NCBI GenBank assembly: GCA_045626925.1
Contig: JAZUQZ010000016.1
Location: 43,413-107,412 of the forward strand
Length of the DNA: 64,000 bases
Direction of reading: 5' to 3'
From: Aphodoplasma sp045626925
GTDB lineage: Bacteria; Bacillota; Clostridia; UBA1381; UMGS1253
How positions within the stretch are numbered: position 1 is the first letter of the stretch; every line of letters starts with the position of its first letter. A model generated the notes under the pieces. It saw only the letters and a program-made list of their open reading frames with translations, was not told where the DNA came from and searched no databases. The translations under genes and the position numbers were made by a program. Of this stretch, positions 61,780-64,000 are shown in pieces.

Positions 61780-63369
61780 TTATTTTAAACACGCACCGAC
61801 AAACTCTTTAATAAGCTTGTGCGGGCGGTTGGGACGCGATTTAAACTGTGGATGGAAAATTACACCCACAAAGAACTTGTGCCCAGCTACCTCAACTGCA
61901 TCAGCAAAACCACCATTTTCAGCCTTGCCCGAGATAACAAGCCCGTTCTTTTCCAAAGCGTCATAGTATTTCGGATTCACTTCAAACTTATGCCAATGTC
62001 TTTCCGAAATTTTTTCTTCATTATTATATATATCAAAAATCTTTGTACCCTTTTTGAGCTCACTGACACTTGCGCCACGCTTTATCGCGTTATTTTTATC
62101 AGCGCAAACATCTGGTGAAAAAATCACATTACAATTTGCAGCAGGGTCAAACTCTTCCGAAGTAGCATCGCCAAGTCCGCACACATTTCTCGCAAAACCA
62201 ATAACTGCCAACTCCATTCCAAGACCTATTCCCAAGAATGCAATATTATTTTTCCTTGCATATTCAGATGCAATAATCTGTCCCCCAACGCCGTCACAAC
62301 CATAACCGCCCGGGCTTACAATTCCATCGACATCGCCCAAAAGCTCATCAACATTGTCTTCTGTAACATCATGCGAATCAATCCATCTGAATTTGATACG
62401 ACATTTGTTTGCTATACCTGCATGCAAAAGCGCCTCATAAACGCTCAGATACGAATCGTGAAGCTCACAATCCTTACCAACAATTGCAACAGTAGTTTCC
62501 TTCTCTGGATATTTAAATGTGTTAACAAGCTCGCGCCATTCTGTCAAATCCGGCTTGCCACAGTTAAGTGCAAGCTTATCGCAAAGAATCTGCGGAAGTC
62601 CTTCCTGTTCAAAAATAAGCGGAATCTCGTAAATGGTCGGCGCAGTAATATTTTGAATAACTGCCTTGCTGGAAATATTACAAAACAAACCAATTTTAGC
62701 CTTCGTTTCATCATTAAGCGGCATCTCTGTACGGCAAACAAGCACATCCGGCTGTATTCCCACACTCAAAAGCCCCTTTACACTATGCTGAACAGGCTTT
62801 GTCTTAAGCTCGCCCGAAGCGTGCAAATAAGGAATAAGTGCAACCTGCACATAAATGCAGTTTTCACGGCCCACATCACTTGCAACCTGACGAATTGCCT
62901 CCAAAAACGGCATACTTTCTATATCGCCGACTGTACCGCCGATTTCGGTAATAACGACATCTGTCTTGTTCTCATCAGCAACGCTATATATTTTTCTTTT
63001 AATCTCATCGGTGATGTGCGGAATAATTTGTACCGTACCGCCACCATAAGCACCATCGCGCTCACTTGATATAACATTCCAATATATACGACCGGCCGAT
63101 GTGTTAGCATTTCTTGTAAGACTTTCATCAGCGAAGCGCTCATAATGACCTATATCAAGGTCTGTCTCAGCGCCATCATCGGTAATAAATACCTCACCAT
63201 GTTGTATTGGGCTCATGCGTCCCGGTCCTATATTTATATATGGGTCAAACTTCTGCATTGTAACACGCAAGCCTCTTGCTTTCAAGAGTCGACCAATCGA
63301 GGCCACGGTAATACCTTTACCAAGGCCCGAAACAACTCCACCTGTTACAAAAATGTATTTCACTGCCAT
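61780..63369 (-). CDS. pyrG: CTP synthase with a degenerate glutaminase domain
   Basis: PyrG makes CTP from UTP with ATP and ammonia. The 529-residue protein has an intact synthetase half: P-loop GGVVSGLGKG, Mg site DDGAETDLDIGHYERF, EIGGTVGDIESMPFLE and TKPVQHSVKGLLSVGIQPD. The class I glutamine amidotransferase half has lost its catalytic residues: the nucleophile Cys in GICLGM is Gly382 (GIGLGM, codon GGT at 62224-62226) and the triad Glu of HPE is Gln508 (HPQF); His506 remains. The usual RHRHRYE segment reads RHWHKFE. It should therefore use free ammonia. The ATG at 63369 has AAGGA at nine bases. It is a single gene. Confidence 0.93.
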   Translation of the reverse strand: MAVKYIFVTGGVVSGLGKGITVASIGRLLKARGLRVTMQKFDPYINIGPGRMSPIQHGEVFITDDGAETDLDIGHYERFADESLTRNANTSAGRIYWNVISSERDGAYGGGTVQIIPHITDEIKRKIYSVADENKTDVVITEIGGTVGDIESMPFLEAIRQVASDVGRENCIYVQVALIPYLHASGELKTKPVQHSVKGLLSVGIQPDVLVCRTEMPLNDETKAKIGLFCNISSKAVIQNITAPTIYEIPLIFEQEGLPQILCDKLALNCGKPDLTEWRELVNTFKYPEKETTVAIVGKDCELHDSYLSVYEALLHAGIANKCRIKFRWIDSHDVTEDNVDELLGDVDGIVSPGGYGCDGVGGQIIASEYARKNNIAFLGIGLGMELAVIGFARNVCGLGDATSEEFDPAANCNVIFSPDVCADKNNAIKRGASVSELKKGTKIFDIYNNEEKISERHWHKFEVNPKYYDALEKNGLVISGKAENGGFADAVEVAGHKFFVGVIFHPQFKSRPNRPHKLIKEFVGACLK

Positions 63370-63671
63370 ATTAACCAATCCTTTTTCTAAAAATGTCTGC
63401 CAAAAAACATCTGCCCAAACTAATACCTAATTTATTTTATACTTTTTCATTGTCAATGTCAAGGATTTTTTTGATATTTCGTCAAATTATTTGCTAATTT
63501 TATGAAATCTCAACTTTATTTATATGAATAAATATTTTTTATATTTTTTGCTGGTCTGAATAAATAAATATCCACCCGCATAGCGGGTGGTATTTCATTT
63601 TCGGGCATAGCCCTACACTCTACTGGCTACGCACAAGTGCGTCTTTTATTGGCCTGCCAGCCATGCAATTC

Positions 63672-63886
63672 CTACTTACTACCAATAAATGGGTCCCGTG
63701 GGTCAAACAAACTTAACTGATCACTTTCCTTATCTCTTTTTAACTGTTCTTCTATATATGTTTTTATTGCCTTTGTATTTTTACCCACGGTATCAACGTA
63801 ATATACTTCGGAGCAAGCACTATATGGTACTTGCAATTCCATTTTGTGTGTGCTAAACTATTTGTGTCTATGGTTTCTTTTTTCAT
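63672..63886 (-). pseudogene. tnpA: IS200-type transposase TnpA remnant, central part deleted
   Basis: Starting at the ATG at 63886 the frame gives MKKETIDTNSLAHTKWNCKY and HIVLAPKY, the conserved start of IS200-type TnpA, with the AHTKWNCKYH block. After that the frame changes, and the DNA encodes VDTVGKNTKAIKTYI and SLFDPRDPFIGSK, the normal end of the protein. About 90 central residues, including the metal-binding HxH, are missing, and the join is out of frame. The catalytic Tyr, which lies near the junction, may or may not be kept. Confidence 0.85.
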
Positions 63887-63891
63887 AGATT

Positions 63892-63955
63892 AAATCCTCC
63901 TATGTGTTTTTTCTCGACTGGCAGGTCGTTTTTATTATAACACATAGGAGGATTT
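63892..63955 (-). promoter_or_regulatory. 17-bp inverted repeat covering the tnpA ribosome binding site
   Basis: Two perfect 17-base arms (63892-63908 and 63939-63955, core CCTCCTATGTG / CACATAGGAGG) enclose a 30-base loop. In minus-strand sense the second arm contains the AGGAGG of tnpA, so folding would hide it. A TATAAT (63934-63939) lies at the edge of the first arm; a transcript from it would lack the hiding arm, whereas a transcript from outside would have it. Confidence 0.7.
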
Positions 63956-64000
63956 TGCTCATCGGTTAACCTCTATTGAACCACGCGACTATCGCGTGGT

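Larger units (their letters stand above)
63572..64000 (-). mobile_element. Internally deleted IS200/IS605-type element with palindromic ends
   Basis: The element is bounded by two perfect hairpins, CCACCCGC-ATA-GCGGGTGG (63572-63590) and ACCACGCGA-CTA-TCGCGTGGT (63980-64000), as in the subterminal palindromes recognised by IS200-family TnpA. Between them lies a shrunken tnpA. It cannot move by itself but might be mobilised by a full copy elsewhere. It may continue past the end of the window. Confidence 0.75.

Noticed and set aside
62224..62226. The pyrG Cys-to-Gly change as a simple sequencing error
   Set aside because: A single base would explain it, but the triad Glu is also changed 126 codons later and other glutaminase residues differ; I keep it as a real loss pending read support.

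Overview
The window looks like chromosome of a spore-forming, moderately AT-rich Clostridia-class Firmicute, probably an uncultured gut lineage. The evidence is: a membrane-anchored SpoIID and a SigB/F/G-type sigma factor (sporulation); several SLH-domain surface proteins, one of them a likely major S-layer protein with a consensus promoter and a long leader; copper-amine-oxidase-like stalk domains on secreted enzymes; strong AGGAGG-type ribosome binding sites and sigma-A promoters with 17-bp spacers; and a class A RNase P RNA. I see no tRNA, rRNA, prophage or CRISPR array. A Monoglobales-like placement is only a guess.

Layout. 1-2.2 kb: a minus-strand operon of three small unknown proteins and spoIID. 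2.3-4.2 kb: an SLH protein. 4.2-7.8 kb: SulP transporter and mnmG. 7.9-11.4 kb: a secreted nuclease and a polar amino-acid ABC importer. 11.4-14.6 kb: rnpB, argH and argG, the latter behind a palindromic operator candidate. 14.6-22.2 kb: a plus-strand run ruvC-ruvA-ruvB, two cell-wall proteins, queA and tgt. 22.3-27.5 kb: HPr, rplS-lepB-rbgA, a His-less HPr homologue (minus strand), mtaB and a YmfI-like reductase. 27.5-31.6 kb: a secreted SGNH esterase, a gene remnant and an AI-2E-family permease. 31.7-37.9 kb: pgk-tpiA-gpmI followed by gyrA. 38.4-40.7 kb: two sugar ABC permeases, the first with a long coiled-coil extension. 40.9-48.9 kb: a mini membrane protein, two large secreted proteins and a membrane-bound AraC regulator. 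49.1-55.0 kb: a GT2-like fragment, a sigma factor with a membrane partner, two GH20-like proteins and a secreted repeat protein. 55.2-61.7 kb: two paralogous SLH surface proteins. 61.8-64.0 kb: pyrG and an internally deleted IS200-type element.

How it fits together. Most of the window is core metabolism and translation (RuvABC repair, queuosine synthesis, lower glycolysis, arginine synthesis, L19 with its assembly GTPase). A large part serves the cell surface: four SLH proteins, two SpoIID/LytB proteins, an amidase, a nuclease and an esterase. The most notable single observation is a CTP synthase whose glutaminase domain has lost the nucleophilic Cys and the triad Glu, which predicts an ammonia-dependent enzyme. 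Other points worth checking are a Shine-Dalgarno separated from its AUG by a perfect hairpin (SulP), a structured S-layer leader, a coiled-coil fused to an LplB-type permease, and a 17-bp inverted repeat that can hide the transposase ribosome binding site in the IS200 relic.
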